A DNA stretch of 64,000 nucleotides from Hyalella azteca (Eukaryota; Arthropoda; Malacostraca; Amphipoda; Hyalellidae), in the NCBI RefSeq assembly GCF_000764305.2, contig NW_025933374.1, positions 62,001-126,000 of the forward strand, given 5' to 3'. Within the stretch, counting starts at the first letter, position 1. Each line of letters begins with the position of its first letter. The notes beneath the pieces were generated by a model. The model was given only the letters and a program-made list of their open reading frames with translations. It was not told where the DNA came from and searched no databases. Position numbers and translations under genes: made by a program. Shown piece by piece: positions 36,806 through 50,100 of the stretch.

Positions 36806-38126
36806 GTAGATCACAGCCCCAGGGATCACCGCAAGCTCACACAACTTCCGTCCAGCGTGATGTAACACTGCACTCTGATTCTCATCAACTTATTGGGGAT
36901 AAGGACACACATGAACAAATAGTAAAATCGGTGGCAAGCCACTCCAATGAACAGAAAAACCCCGACTTTCAATCGCATTAAAGTGCATGGGATTAGCAGG
37001 TAATGTTATAATTGCGGGCACGATAATTGGATTGATTATCATCAGCGTAAGTGCATCTGCGCGATCGCTGTCAGGACAGGCGCCAGATGGGAACAACACA
37101 AACAATCCAGGAGATTACGATTGTGGGGTTGAAAATTTAATACGATCAGGTATGTAAGATTAATGAGAGCCTTTGTGATGACGGTTGACAGAGCGCAGTT
37201 ACTCGAGTTCAACCTATGACGAATTTTTAATTATAAGGAGTAAATGGATTTTTAAAAACAATTATAGTGGTATCAGTAAAATGAAGTGAAATTTTCATTT
37301 TTAACGCAATAAAAGGTACTCGTATATGCATCAGTTGCAAATAGTTTAGATAGCTAAAGAACTGCCAATTCTCCGAGCATCGATAGTAATTAATAACTTT
37401 GAAACCTCGATTTAGTAAAATTGCCAAGATTTCGAATGTAACTTTAAAATTTCGTTTTCCTATTTCGCATCAATTAAGCATCATCGATTCATGGAGATCA
37501 TCAAATGATCCCTTTTTGCAGATATACCAGTGACTTAGAAACAACCTATGCTTTCTGTGCTCTGTTCACTAATATAATTGACAATCAATGAGATCCATTA
37601 AACAATCCAATACATCAAAGGTATCGCAATTCCGCTCGCAATTTCCGTTTTCTAAAATGCAACTCAATGCTATCGATACGTGTGCTCAAAATAGTTCCAA
37701 CGAACAAAAGGAAACACGAAGTCACTTTAGTCATCAATAAATCATATTGATAAGATCAAAATCATTAGGTATCATACAAGATGTTGAACATTTTTTATTA
37801 ATTCCAGATATACTTGAAACAAATTATATGTGAAATTACCTGTTTTTTCTGAATAGGACGAGCTAGTAAAAATCTTAGAGTTTTCAACCCTTCCCTGACG
37901 AAATATATGAAATAAAAACTCGTGATGAAGATTCCACAACGCATTCACACTTACCTAATAAGTCCAACTCGTAAGTCATTTTAAGACATAGTCGATGCAG
38001 TAGTTGTTGCTCGGTCCTATCAACGTACTAGCTTGGCAGCTGATCATGACAGTTGCGGGGTTGGATGTTCCTCGAGAATTCAAGCAGTCATTTCTATAAG
38101 CTCTTGATTATGTTTCTCCTAAGCAG

Positions 38127-38206
38127 GCGAACGACCGCTGGCGTTGCACGACGGAGAACGCTACTGGCACTACCCTCCACCTCGACGTTTTGGACGTGAC
38201 TGAGTG
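38127..38206 (+). other. orphan exon-like segment
   Basis: An 80-nt GC-rich island in an AT-rich region, preceded by a good polypyrimidine tract and acceptor (TTTCTCCTAAGCAG) and followed by GTAGGC. One frame reads open as A-N-D-R-W-R-C-T-T-E-N-A-T-G-T-T-L and onward with no stop inside the segment. I do not recognise it and found no partner exons, so it may be an exon of an unseen gene, a pseudo-exon, or chance. Confidence 0.25.
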
Positions 38207-38562
38207 GTAGGCTCGAGAATTTTGCTTTCCGGCTCCTCCTCCAAATTATTCAGAAATTGGCCCAGCACATGACAATTACCACAAATCTTGAACTTTTTTC
38301 AGTCACAAAACAAATATAAAAGCATAACTTTAATTTCAGTTACCATTCATTATTTCTAAAGCTTCGCAAAGGCTCAAAGAATTGCAGTGGAGTAGGTAAC
38401 AAATATTTTATACTGATCTTCCCAGAAACTTAAGTTAAGTGAATAAACATTAGTGGTTTTTCCGAACTGCACGATAATTTATCCGCATTTAAATAAATCA
38501 AATAATATAAATCATTTTTTAAATTTGATAAGAAATGTGACCAAGATTTCAGAGAGAAATAC

Positions 38563-39750
38563 GTAGGGGCTTCAAAAAGTTTGGGAAAATAAACATAACT
38601 AAACATTCTATGGAAATAAAATGATGCCGACGCACCATAACTCTCCTGTATCGAGGCCAGTTTAAACATCAAATTCGTGGTGAGGCTTAGGTGGAAGAAT
38701 CGATAAATTATTGACCCTCTGGAACAAGTTTATGGTGACAGTTCTTCAAATAAATCAGTAACCTACAAATGGATTAGTCGTCCCAGAAGCGAAAGAAATG
38801 AGACTAAACTGTAGATGACCCCTGCAGAGACCGGCCACGCACATCAGAAAATTCTAGTCACTAGAGACGAAAACATTGATGCTGTTCGTGATCCCATAGA
38901 AAAAGATAGGCGAATGCTTACCGAATCAGTAGCAGAGTCACTCAACATCTCCGTGGGTTGCTAACAAACAATTCTGTTGGGCAGTTTGTTACTGAGCAGG
39001 CTTTCCGTTCGATAGGATCCGACTTCCGAGGCTGTTGCGCCCAGAACAGGAGGAATCAAGGACAAAGCTTTCCATGGGAATTTTGAACAAGTGGATTGAG
39101 AACCCTAATTTTTTTTCTTTCGCTGATTGTGACCGGGGATGAATCATCGATTCCGAGGACAAAACTCAATCGGAGCAGTATATCTTCAGGGGTGGAAGTG
39201 GACCCATTAAAGAAAAATATGTGCGTTCAAGAGGGAAGGTTATATGGGATGCAGTGGGGATCTTTTTAGTTGACTTCTTGAAAACAATAAATATATTTCA
39301 CTTTTTTATTATGAAGAGATTTTGATGAAATTTTCTAATAAAATCGCCGAAAAACACATTGGCAAGCAGCATCGGCGCGCACCCTTCCACAACGACAATG
39401 CACTCGCACATGACGCTCGGCAGACAGAGGCTGTGCTACGCGAATTTCGATGAAAAATCATTCGTCATTCACCTTATTGGACTGACTTGCCTCATCTGAC
39501 TTCCCTTTGTTTCCAAACCTGGAAAAATCACTGAAAGGTATCCAATTTCAATCAATTGAAGCAGCAAAATGAGCTGCCAAAACATTTTCAAATCGCATGA
39601 CTAAATTTTACACAGAGAGACTTAAAAGCTCGTATCAGCGTTCACAGAAATGTGTTGACCTAGATGAGCAAATGTATAAAAAAAATTATGACGTTCATCT
39701 TTTTTTTCAAACTGTTGTTTTTCCATTAACTTTTTGAACTGCCCTCATAT
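38563..39750 (+). mobile_element. decayed mariner-type DNA transposon
   Basis: Terminal sequences are imperfect inverted repeats: GGGGCTTCAAAAAGTTTGGG at the left and, on the opposite strand, GAGGGCAGTTCAAAAAGTTA at the right. Between them are fragments of mariner transposase in shifting plus-strand frames: D-E-N-I-D-A-V-R-D and A-E-S-L-N-I-S-V in the helix-turn-helix region, V-T-G-D-E-S-S (first catalytic Asp) near 39130, H-N-D-N-A-L-A-H (second Asp) near 39400, and W-T-D-L-P-H-L near the third. Many stops and frameshifts make it inactive. The motif set resembles the mariner rather than the Tc1 branch. Confidence 0.85.
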
Positions 39751-40124
39751 AGCTACGCATCATAGATTCAAGTCTTAAGACAATCGCGGCTACTGTCCAA
39801 TAAAAGTCATCGACTTTTCCGCGAATTGACGGTGTGACGGTGTACCAATTAACTTTTGGTTTTCTTGAATGTCTCTGCCCGCTCTTCCATGGTTACAATT
39901 TTCTCAAAACCTCCATGCGGTTGACGCCAATCGATCGTCTTTTCTTGGCCTAATTGCTACAAGGCGACGACGCGATGAAGCCAATATCGGAATTCGATTT
40001 TCAAGTTCGTTTAGAACTAACAAGCCAACGTTTAGATGGATCAAACACAATAGGGTGCAATGACGCTTGTTCATCCTGTCGTGACGATCTTTTGAGTAAT
40101 CGGTCCTTTTGGATGGAATTTGAA
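39751..40124. other. spacer with no recognised gene
   Basis: Short overlapping plus-strand ORFs only (64 and 93 codons). The 93-codon frame extends into the LINE fragment downstream in the wrong frame and is not a gene. Confidence 0.5.
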
Positions 40125-40485
40125 TTCATAAAAAACAGCGTTGGAACACATCCATGCGACAACATTTCTTCTCGCTTCGAGTCACCGACATGTGGAACAG
40201 CCTCCCTGATAGCATCGTTGAAGCTCCGAGTATGAACATCTTCAAAAACAGACTAGACGAAGCTATGCAGGAGCATATGTTCAATCTTAAAATGCCTTGC
40301 AAATTACGGAGCAGGCAATAAGTCCAGCAGCTATCTCAATCAATCGTCAGTTATGGAAAGATCAGGTTCCAAAGGCCGGATCCCTTGTGAATCAAGTCAC
40401 GAAAAGTTCAAGAATCGGCAACAGGCCATGGGCCTATGTCTTCAACGCCGACACTTCTATTCTATTCTATTCTATTCATTGAAGC
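40125..40485 (+). mobile_element. LINE 3' fragment with (TATTC)n tail
   Basis: One plus-strand frame reads H-F-F-S-L-R-V-T-D-M-W-N-S-L-P-D-S-I and F-K-N-R-L-D-E, the C-terminal end of an L2/CR1-type LINE, then a stop near 40319. The 3'UTR contains AGAATCGGCAACAGGCC-AT-GGGCCT, a small hairpin, and ends in TATTC pentamers. The same 3' sequence is found at 55870-56080, a related one at 29880-30262, and the last ~60 nt match the SINE at 20475-20655. Severely 5'-truncated. Confidence 0.87.
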
Positions 40486-41590
40486 TTACAGAGCGTTGTT
40501 AAAAAAATTTATCATATTTCATAACTCATAATAAAGATAAAGGAACATTTTCCGTCGAGTTACTCGAAATTAGATGCATTTCGATTATTGAATCTTATTT
40601 TGGATTTGGATCTACTACTGTGTACATATGTATGCTTCCACTCCTGCACGCGATGTTGTCTGCTCTAAAATGCTGATTTTAACGCTTCATCATTTCATGA
40701 CATTTAACAAACAGGATAGTGAGACCGCATCTACTGTGGCGCAAGCAGTAAACGCGTCAGTGACACTCATTAAATTCTCTTGCATGATGCGTCGGATACT
40801 TGTTTGGGAGGAAGTGTAATGAATATTACCCACTAAGCCTGAGAAAATCTAAATCTTTGTTTCTGCTCTGCATCAGCTGAACTAAATGCTATAATTCTGA
40901 GGCCCATCATGTTGGCCTAAAAAAACACGGTGCTCGGGTCATAGCTAAATTGTTCAGCATTTTGAGGTTACTGTGAAAATAAGGATTTTGGCTTGTGCAG
41001 AAGTGCGTTTTGAGAGCTGTTTTTTAGAGCCAGTGTCACAATTTATTCACGCACTCCAATGTTACATTTGATACTCCTGCTGCTGCAAACTTTGAAGTTC
41101 ATCCAACCGGACCAGGTCACCGGAAAGGTATTTTACTTAAGCATGGCAGAGCAAACATGGCAAGGACTTGACCAATAAGAGCCAAGCCCCCGTGGTGAGG
41201 CGATCATCTCCTGCCTCAGCCAGACCAGGACTGCAGCTACCATCTGGTCGTTTCGAAAGGATCGAAGGTCAAGACATTTTCAAAGCTATAATTTCCATTG
41301 GGCTTCGCTTCACAATAGTTTTTTCATGATCGCTTCGATATATCACCTTGAAGTTTATCTAAACTGGCCCCATACACCATTGAGTCCAACTCACGAGTCT
41401 TACTCGGCTAACCTCAAACCCCAAATATGGCGCCGAAAGAGCCATGGCTTTCAGCCTTCCACTGCTTGCTGTGGAGTCATGGCGACTCCAAACTATTCAT
41501 AGCCCTGACTTTCTAACCAAGTTTATTGAAGAGTACAGCAATTTGGCGTGCTTGTGGAAAATCTGTAGCTCAGAATATTCAAACAACAAA
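40486..41590. other. intergenic, no gene recognised
   Basis: No supportable exon or repeat. The plus-strand ORF at 41444-41674 runs into the left terminal repeat of the following transposon and is chance. Confidence 0.5.
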
Positions 41591-42885
41591 TACAGGGTAC
41601 GCCATATGTATGGCAACGGATGTTTGCCATATAAAATAAATTTGTTTCTAGGAGACTTTTCTTTTATAATGTAGCTTAATATCATCTATTAATACATCTA
41701 TTTTATATTGCAGAAGTCTAAGGTGTCTAAATTTACCATTACTTAAGGCAGTACATAGAAATGCAATTGCAACCCTTCATGAAAAGGGCGAGAGTAATTC
41801 AGTCAGTGCAAAAAAGCTCCAAATTCGTCGTGAAATTATGTGGAAGATGGTAAAAATATTCAAGGAAACTGGTGAAACATGCAATTGACCTGGTCAAGGA
41901 AGGAAACGAAGTGTCCGCACAAAACATTTGGTCAAAAACACGAGGGAGAAGTTGAGGAGAAACCCTCGTCGCTCAGCTGCAAAATTGGCTGCAAAAGCAG
42001 GAGTCAGTCAGACATCAATGCGTAGAGTCCTCAAAGATGACCTCAAAACCTTTCCTTACAAGATGCAAACAAGGCATAAACTAACAGACCGCCATGAACG
42101 AATGAGGCTCGAAAGATGCCAGCACATTCTGGGAATCATTGAGGATGGCACACTGCCCAACTTGGTGTTCAGTGACGAGAAAAAATTTGAAATTGAACAA
42201 AGCGTTAACCGACAAAATGACAGACAGAGTTTGGAGTCGGGATGGATCTGTGGCAACCAGAACTGCAACACGACGTCAAAATCCCATGTCCGTGATGGTT
42301 TGGGCCGCGGTAACCGCCGCTGGGAGGTCCCCACTCGTTTTTGTCCCCTCAGGAGTGAAATTGAACAGTCAGCGATACATTTCGGACATTTTGGAAGCTG
42401 TGTTGTTACCTTGGGCCCGTAAACACTTCAACGGCTCACCATGGAGTTTTCAACAAGACTCTGCCCCCATCATCTGGCTCAAACATGCTCCAAAACTGGA
42501 TTAGGGGCACATCCCATTGTTCATTAGCAAAAATGAATGGCCCTCAAGATGCCCTGATTTGAATCAGCTCGACTTTTCTGTGTGGGCTATTTTAGAGAGT
42601 AGGGCCTGTAGAACACCTCATGATTCTTTGGATAGTTTGAAGTCTAAATTGACACGAGAATGGGACTTGATCCCTCAAGAAATGCTGCGTGTCTCCTGTG
42701 AAGCTTTCCCGCGTAAATTGGAGGCCGTCATTAAAAATAAGGGTGGTCATATTGAATAAATATGTCTGAAAATTGTTTAGATAAGTCTTGGCTACTAGCT
42801 CATCCAATAAAAAAACAATGCACTTGTTCGTTTCATTGGGAAATTACAAAAAACATGCGTTTCCATAAATATGGCGGACCCTGTA
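41591..42885 (+). mobile_element. Tc1/mariner-superfamily transposon with both terminal inverted repeats
   Basis: Left end TACAGGGTACGCCATATG and right end (opposite strand) TACAGGGTCCGCCATATT match at about 27 of 31 positions, including the TA target duplication, so the element is about 1.29 kb and complete at both ends. The enclosed transposase is recognisable over nearly its full length. Confidence 0.92.
41745..42759 (+). pseudogene. Tc1/mariner-type transposase, broken
   Basis: The product would cut and paste the element through a DDE/D catalytic domain after helix-turn-helix binding to the terminal repeats. Visible parts: A-A-K-L-A-A-K-A-G-V-S (HTH, near 41980), V-F-S-D-E-K-K-F (first Asp, near 42170), M-V-W-A-A-V-T, L-L-P-W-A-R-K-H-F, F-Q-Q-D-S-A-P (second Asp, near 42455), and P-D-L-N-Q-L-D-F-S-V-W (third acidic position, near 42555), ending in K-N-K-G-G-H-I-E and a stop at 42757-42759. 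Lesions include an in-frame TGA near 41884, a frameshift near 42220 and a TAG near 42502. The loss of the usual A-H after Q-Q-D-x-A-P is also seen. Inactive, though its repeats might still be acted on by a related enzyme. Confidence 0.9.
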
Positions 42886-45800
42886 GATAAAGCAAAGGAA
42901 TATATATTCGAATTACACGAGAAAAAGTTCCCAATGCAGACCTTAACTTTGTAAAGAAAATAAATAATCCTTAGTTTTGATAGTCGTTTTGATTTTCGTT
43001 GCGTATGAAATTTAGTAAATTCATATCAACTGAATCTTTGTCGATTGACTAGCCATTCTTTTGACCACATAGATATTTTCCTCTGTTGCTTTTTCACTGT
43101 CCCGAGCTCATTCGACACGACGGTATGTATGGCCACGATGGCAGCAGCTGCAACATAACTCGTCAGACTCATCTTCACGACTGAGAGTTGCGAGCAAGTA
43201 CGTATGGTGAAACATCGCCGAATCCGATTCGTTGGTCAGAATCAGCTAGCCAGACTCGTGAGTCAGTAACGCTAGTGTATGGGGGCGCATAAGTAATTGA
43301 TTGATATTCCGCAGTTCTAACACCCAGCCGTTGCACCTCCCTAGAGGTCCCGAGTGAAAAATATTTAGTATGTGATAAATATTTTGCTTTTGCTTGTTTT
43401 TAGCAAAGAATGGAACATTTTTAGGCACACAGCAAAGTGAAAATGATGGAAGTGCTTATTTTGGTGCTTCTTTACATGCACATCTGAAAAGCACAACTTA
43501 TACGCAGTCAGATACTATGGCCACGTAACAACCTCTCAATGGTAATGGCTTCCACTGCATTGATTTCGAAAGAATGGTCATATAGGCGATAGATAACGAT
43601 ATAAGGATCATTAAGGAAACAGTTGTAGATAATATATACATTTGGTTTCACAATTACAATTTTCAAACAAGCATATTTCAAAGATATGTACAAGTTCGTA
43701 TGTTATATAAAAATACATTATAGAATGCAACTTCAGTTCATGCTTTCCACACCTCAAGCATCATCTTCACTATATCGTGCACGAGGTTCCATCACTTCTA
43801 GTTTGTTCTCATTATTATTATTATCATAGGTAAACTAAAGGATTATTACACTCTATTGCAGCGCAAAATGTCATGAGAAAACTATACAAAATATAACTTA
43901 GAAGGGGACGCTCGTGGCCCAAAATTTTCGACGGCTTCAATAACTGAAGAGAAACACGAAAACATTCACCAACCACAGACATTAAAATGCATTCAAGAGT
44001 TCTGTAGATCATCGCTTCCGCCACCATTTTAAACATATACATCTTAGATAATAACGAGAAATTATAATAACCTCCCTTCCTTAGCTAAGCAACAAATAAA
44101 TTACATCAAATAACCATATTGAACCGTTCTTAGGAACGTACATCATGACGTTACGAGTTAACGTACACAACGTTCATTATAAGCAATATCGTGTAGCACG
44201 AGTGAGGTCACTGAGAAACAAAAGGCACTGGCTAAATTATAATGTACTGGGATACAAGCAGGCAGTTATTTCCTAGTGCCAAGTGCCTCAAATTACGAAA
44301 TATTACAAGACACAACTTTTCACTCGATCGTTAAAATATGGGAATTAAAGTCAAGCTTCAAGTGTTGGAATTCATTAGGAGTTGTGAACGAGATAAAGAA
44401 AGTAGCCTAAGTAATGTTTTCACTGCACGCTAGCATTGAAGTTATTCTATCATAAAATACCTCCGAGAATGAAGCATAAAAGCTTAGTCACAATGAAAGA
44501 GCTAGAAACACAAGTGAAATACGAAAAGCCAGGAGTCATTGCCGTTATTGGAGCGTCAATACTTCGATTGTTTTTCATTAAAAGATAAATTGTACGACGA
44601 GAAACAATAATAAATGACTATTCAAAGATCTTGAAACACTAGGAAGTAAATGCGTGTTTCATGAGCCACGCGTCAATACCGCGTACGCGAGAAAAAAGTT
44701 CAGGCAGTTTAAACCCCCATGCCAATAAACGAAGTTTGTGATCCGGGAGTTCAAAATATAGAGAAGTTGATTATCATTAATAAGGTACGAGCACTTTGAA
44801 AGCAATAATTTGGAATAGACTCCGCATAATTTGGGAGTCGACAGGAACATAAGGAAAAATATCTCTAAATATCCACGCATACAGATAAAAACTAATAAAG
44901 AACACTTTAGAAAAAAATAGGAAATAATAAACCGTCAATCATCTAAAATTCATTAAATAATTTAGAAAAAACGGATACTTTGAGCGATTACTAGAATAAT
45001 CGTTCATACTCTAGCCCCTCCCGCTACCTCAACATCTTCTGTCCATAGGACCCAATACTTATGTGTTGTATCCCCAAATAATCACGATAATTAAATACAC
45101 TAACGAGACACAACAAATTCCATGCATTAGTCTCGCTACCAGCAAATATTGTAGCTCATTTATCAGGTGATAAAACAACTCCCATAGCAAGGTGATTCTT
45201 TGAGAACCAAACGGTCCTTGTGTAGATTTAAATTACAATATGAATGAAAAAATATATACTATGGTAATTGTGTTCAGAGATTTGACTCGCTTATCAGTGA
45301 GGAACGAAAAGTGGTTGAATGAATAAATTCCAAACAAGCAACGGTGGTCCGAGGTTCTACTGAGAATGAAGCTGCAGAAGATAGGAAAAAGTCTCTAATT
45401 AACAAATTCATAGAACATAATAATTCATCAGATTCTAAAAAAATGAGATTTTGAAAACCATCTACACTGATATGAGACAATAAGCGTTAGGAATAACAAG
45501 TAACAAATACGATGAGTGATAGTAATGAACGAAATTAGCAGAACGATAATGAAGTATTCTGTTGGAAATAAGTCGAGCAATCGTTGTCAGGTACATGAGC
45601 GCCGTCATAACCAGCATGTAACGCTATAATTTTAGTCCACATTACATTTTTCTCGTAAGACAATAAGAAACTAAGTTGTATGTGAGAAAAATCTTTTATT
45701 AATTAGAAAAAAAAGTAGCACGGAAAGGATTAGGGGTAAAGGCGTAAATTTCAGCAAGTCCAACGATTTTTAGAGCTTCCATTAATCATACATTAACAGG

Positions 45801-47158
45801 AACAATACGGGAGCAATGAAGACCTAACATAATGACGAAAATATGCCATCAGTTCATAATAAAAGCCCAATGAGTTCATCAGGAAAATGATCGGCTGTCT
45901 TGGTTCAACTGTAGGCTAACTGATAGAGCACGGATGCCATAATGTTTTCCCAATGCGTACATAATTAAAACAGCGTATCGATGCAGCCTCCATAATCATA
46001 AAAAAACGAAGTCAAACATAGCAATGAAAATTGAGAATAGTTCAGAGTTTTTTCATGCAAATCTACTAAAACTTCAATGATAACAATATCCGTCTAGGTA
46101 ATTATTCTGCTAATTACGTACATATGTTGAAGGTGATTCCAATGATACAGTAAATTGCTTGTTCCTGTAATTGTAATGCACCGGTTATCTCTGGGCGGTT
46201 AGAATACAATACGTGATTTAAAAATAAGCAAGAATATCGTGTAATGATCCATGGAAAAAACTTTCAAGTTACTGACAGCGGAGAAAATCGTATGAAGCCT
46301 TCAGGCAAATAAAACAGTAAGTGACACATGAAGGTATAAAATATCTACTTTTACTAACAAAGGAGCCGGAACAAATGTCTGTATTCATTGCAGTTCAGGT
46401 TGAAATGTCATGCGCATATTTATCACTTCCATGTTCGCACAACCTCACGAGAAAACTTCATAACATTTTCACCAATCCAATTGATATAATAGCAAAATTA
46501 TTTGCAGCGTGTAAAGAAGGACCTGTTGACTACGATTGAAAATTAAATTCAAACAAAAGCTATAGAGTAGCAAAATTTGCCTCGCAATTAAGAATCATAC
46601 TTGCATTAGATGGAATCCTTAATTGTATAATCCGATAACAAATCTAAAAGGGGGCATCTTTCACAGAGAAGCGCCATTTTTCCATAATGACATGCATGTA
46701 TATAAAAAATCGCGAAGTATTTTTAGATAATGAATATACAGAAGATGAACTTCAACTTGATGCGCTTCCATTACCAGAAACTAAATATGATCCAATTGGT
46801 AATACACATTTCAGTCAATATAAGAATTACGAGTTACTTCAACGAGCGACAGAAATAGGATAGCTATAATGAACGACTCAGAGAATGCGCGAGTTTCAAT
46901 ATCAGTCACAAAAAACATTAAAAAAGTAAACATTTAGACAACGGTCAAGTTCGAACCTAATAATAAGTTTGCGACACTCACTCAATTTTACCTGCACCCA
47001 CTTGGAACATTGCAAGCGGTTCACAGATCTTAGTATCAATACAAAGTTGTAGGACAATCAAGGCGTGCTTGCTTTTAAGTAATAATTCAGAGCATTATTC
47101 CAATATTTTACCAATACAAAGATGCTATAGTAAGATAGTAAAGGCGTGAGACCAGCTG
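42886..47158. other. downstream flank / possible 3'UTR of ARID2; no other gene
   Basis: No coding region was recognised in these 4.3 kb. The part next to 47158 must hold the ARID2 3'UTR on the minus strand. A minus-strand AATAAA is present near 45696, but I cannot fix the transcript end. ORFs here are all under 80 codons and unrelated to known families. Confidence 0.5.
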
Positions 47159-50100
47159 CTACTGGTCGCTGATGTGCAAATCGTGCAGAATCTGAGCCAC
47201 AGTTCGCGATGATTCCTGCGTACTAATGGCGACGTTGCTAAGCTCGGACTCGTAGCCTCGCAATAACCTGCAACAAAATCATCTAATTAGTACAACATCA
47301 ATTAAAATCATAATAACATATACCCATTGATAAAAACTATAATTAATATTTAAGATATCATTTATGAATACGACATTATTGTGTATATACGGTACTTAAT
47401 TAACTTCTAAGGGTAACTGAGAAGTCGTTAAATTTATGAAGAATTTCAGGCAATCGCATTTTCATTAGGTAATTATTACAAAATTAAAATTTCTCAAATA
47501 CTTACTTTCGGCCGGAGTTGGAATAAATGACTAGGTTTCTAAGTACCAAGGCAGACGTAAGGCGAATGCTTTTGGTAACGGGTCCTTCTTTTTCCTGTGA
47601 AAACACGCAGAGTTATGCAGAGTTATTTCAGGAGAACTTAATTATGCGAGTTCAAATATTAGCCTCATCGAAAATCCGAATAAAAAACTTCACAACACAA
47701 ATAGAAGCATCTATAAAATATGAGACCTTCGTCAGCTATGATGTCTTTAATATGATGCATTGAAAAACAATGGCATATCATACCAACACACAGTTTCCAA
47801 TTGAACGATTATTCTCCAATAACAATGGACGTCAATATGTAAGACTAACCACAGCATCTCTCTGTGAGATAAATTTGTTACAGTTTCCTATTGAACAACT
47901 CCCCTGCAATAACAATAAACGTCAATAAGTAAGACTAACTACAGCATCTCTCTGTGAGATAACTTTGCTACAGTTTCCTATTGAACAACTCCCCTGCAAT
48001 AACATTAAACATCAATAAGTAATACTAACCACAGCATCTCTCTGTGAGATAACTTCGAGCGCGTGTCTCTTAATGGCGTGGAAGGCAGCGTTGGGCGCGT
48101 AGCCAGGATGCGGAGGCGGCGTGTGGGGGATCGGGAGGTCCGTTTTACCGGACGTGGCGATTTGTTGTCTCCGTACCGCTAAAACGTTCAGTAACTGAAA
48201 GATAAATTGACATAAGCAAGATGTTCACTGTTATCAATACGCTCAGTTAAATTTGGATGAAGTGCGGCAGTCAATGAGTACCTTAAACATGACGATTAGA
48301 TTTGAGATCAATCCCAATTATATACTATAACTATAAAAATCGCACTTGCATGAAAATCCCTGGCAGAAGCGTGTCACTAGTCCAGTAATTAAAACAGTAA
48401 GTCCTTACTTAGAAAGTAAAAATCAGAAGAACTCGCTGCCAAAAACTGTGAAGCATTTATGCTGAATGAGTTAAGTAACAAAAAACGCACCTGCTCATTA
48501 CAGTGCCTGTCGTGGAGGTGTGTCATGGTACTGAAACGCTTGCGCACCATAGGCTCGCAACCCGCCCACTGACACTGGATCTCGACCAGATGAGGCGGAC
48601 AATGTATCTTGCAAACGTGGTGATACACTTGTTGAGGTGTCGAAAAAATGCTATTGCAACCTCTCCATTCACACAGGTACTGAAGTCCACCAGGCTTAGG
48701 GGGATTGGAATGGATGCCCATAGGAACGTTGGCTGCCACACCGCCAGGAGAAGGAGCAGGCAGCATGACAGGGCGCCTCACGATGCCCGAGGCTAAAATT
48801 TGCGGAGCAGGAACCATCGGTCCCGGAGGCTGGGACGAAGACGCGTTATTAGAAGAAGAGTTGACGGGTCCTCTGTTCGAAACGAACGTCATAGACCCAC
48901 TCGTGGAAACGGGATGTTTGATTCCCGATGACTGTGCCGTCGCTACAGGTGCTGGTAGTCCCTGGTTACCCCCATTACTATTAAGTAAACTGGAGTTACT
49001 GGCAGGGATAACACCGACACTAGAAGGTGCAATTGTTCTCACGACTCCCCCGGATACCGCGTTAGAGTTAGTAACAACTTGCAACACTTGTCCACCAGCA
49101 ACTGTTTGTTGCTGATGCAATACTTGACCACCAGAAACTGGCGTTTGCTGAACTTGCAAAATAGGCGCTCCACCAACAGTCTGGGGTTGCATAACAATTT
49201 GTTGCTGACCAGGCTGTTGTAAAACTTTCTGGCCAGGCGGTAAAATAATTAAGGTTTTTCCAGAGGTACCGGATTGCTGGACTAGTAACGTGCCTCCTTG
49301 ACTCACGACCGCACTCCCTTGAGTGACGATCTGGCCCGCGCTGTTTACTTGACCAACGATTTGTCCAGCTTGATTAACTTGACCAACGATTTGCCCGGCT
49401 TGATTAACTTGACCAACAATTTGTCCAGCTTGATTAACTTGACCAACGATTTGTCCAGCTTGATTAACTTGACCAACGATTTGCCCGGCTTGATTAACTT
49501 GACCAACGATTTGACCAGCCTGATTAATTTGTCCCAAAATTTGACCAGCCTGGGTAACTTGCCCTACAATTTGTCCAGATGGAGTTGTAATAATCTGTCC
49601 GGCACTGGCACCCAAAATCTGGTTTGACCCTTGAGAAATTATCTGTCCTTGACTTTGTAATATTTGTGGTTGTGCAATGATCTGTCCCTGAGTTATGACG
49701 TGTCCGGTGCCTGCCGCAGGAGCAAGCAGAGCTCCTTGACCCTGAGCAATGATGTGTCCTGTGTTACTAGTTAGAACTTGCTGAGGCCCCTGGGCTAACA
49801 TCTGCCCAGTGTTTCCTATAACTTGGGTGCCGCTGCCAGACGCGTTCTGTTGCAGCACCTGGCCACCGAGAAGAACAGTTTCTCCTCCACCACCGCTCGT
49901 ATTACCACCTACCACCAAGTGGCCCCCTTGCGACAATACAACCTGGCCACCAATAACTTGAGGGAATCCTCCTTGCACTACAACCTTTTGACCGTTCTGG
50001 GTGGTCATCAGCTGACCGGCTGCTGGTATCAACTGGCCAGTTGAAGTAACCAGCTGGGCTCCAGAAGTGATCAATTGTCCCGTAGATGAGATCAGTTGCC

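Larger units (their letters stand above)
31926..38126. other. intergenic, no gene recognised
   Basis: Over 6 kb without a supportable exon. Noted inside: a cluster of three palindromes at 34000-34119 (described separately) and a degenerate short-period TTTCTATGTTGATCAT-like tract at about 36560-36800 that produces a 60-codon artefact ORF rich in Asn, Ile and Met. ORFs at 32306-32555, 34042-34273 and 36287-36556 match nothing I know. Confidence 0.5.

Noticed and set aside
48389..48490. ARID2 exon running on to the stop at 48389
   Set aside because: A good donor (CAG|GTGCGT) at 48490 joins in phase to exon 48194-48030, which carries conserved ARID2 sequence; the extension would be a retained-intron end.
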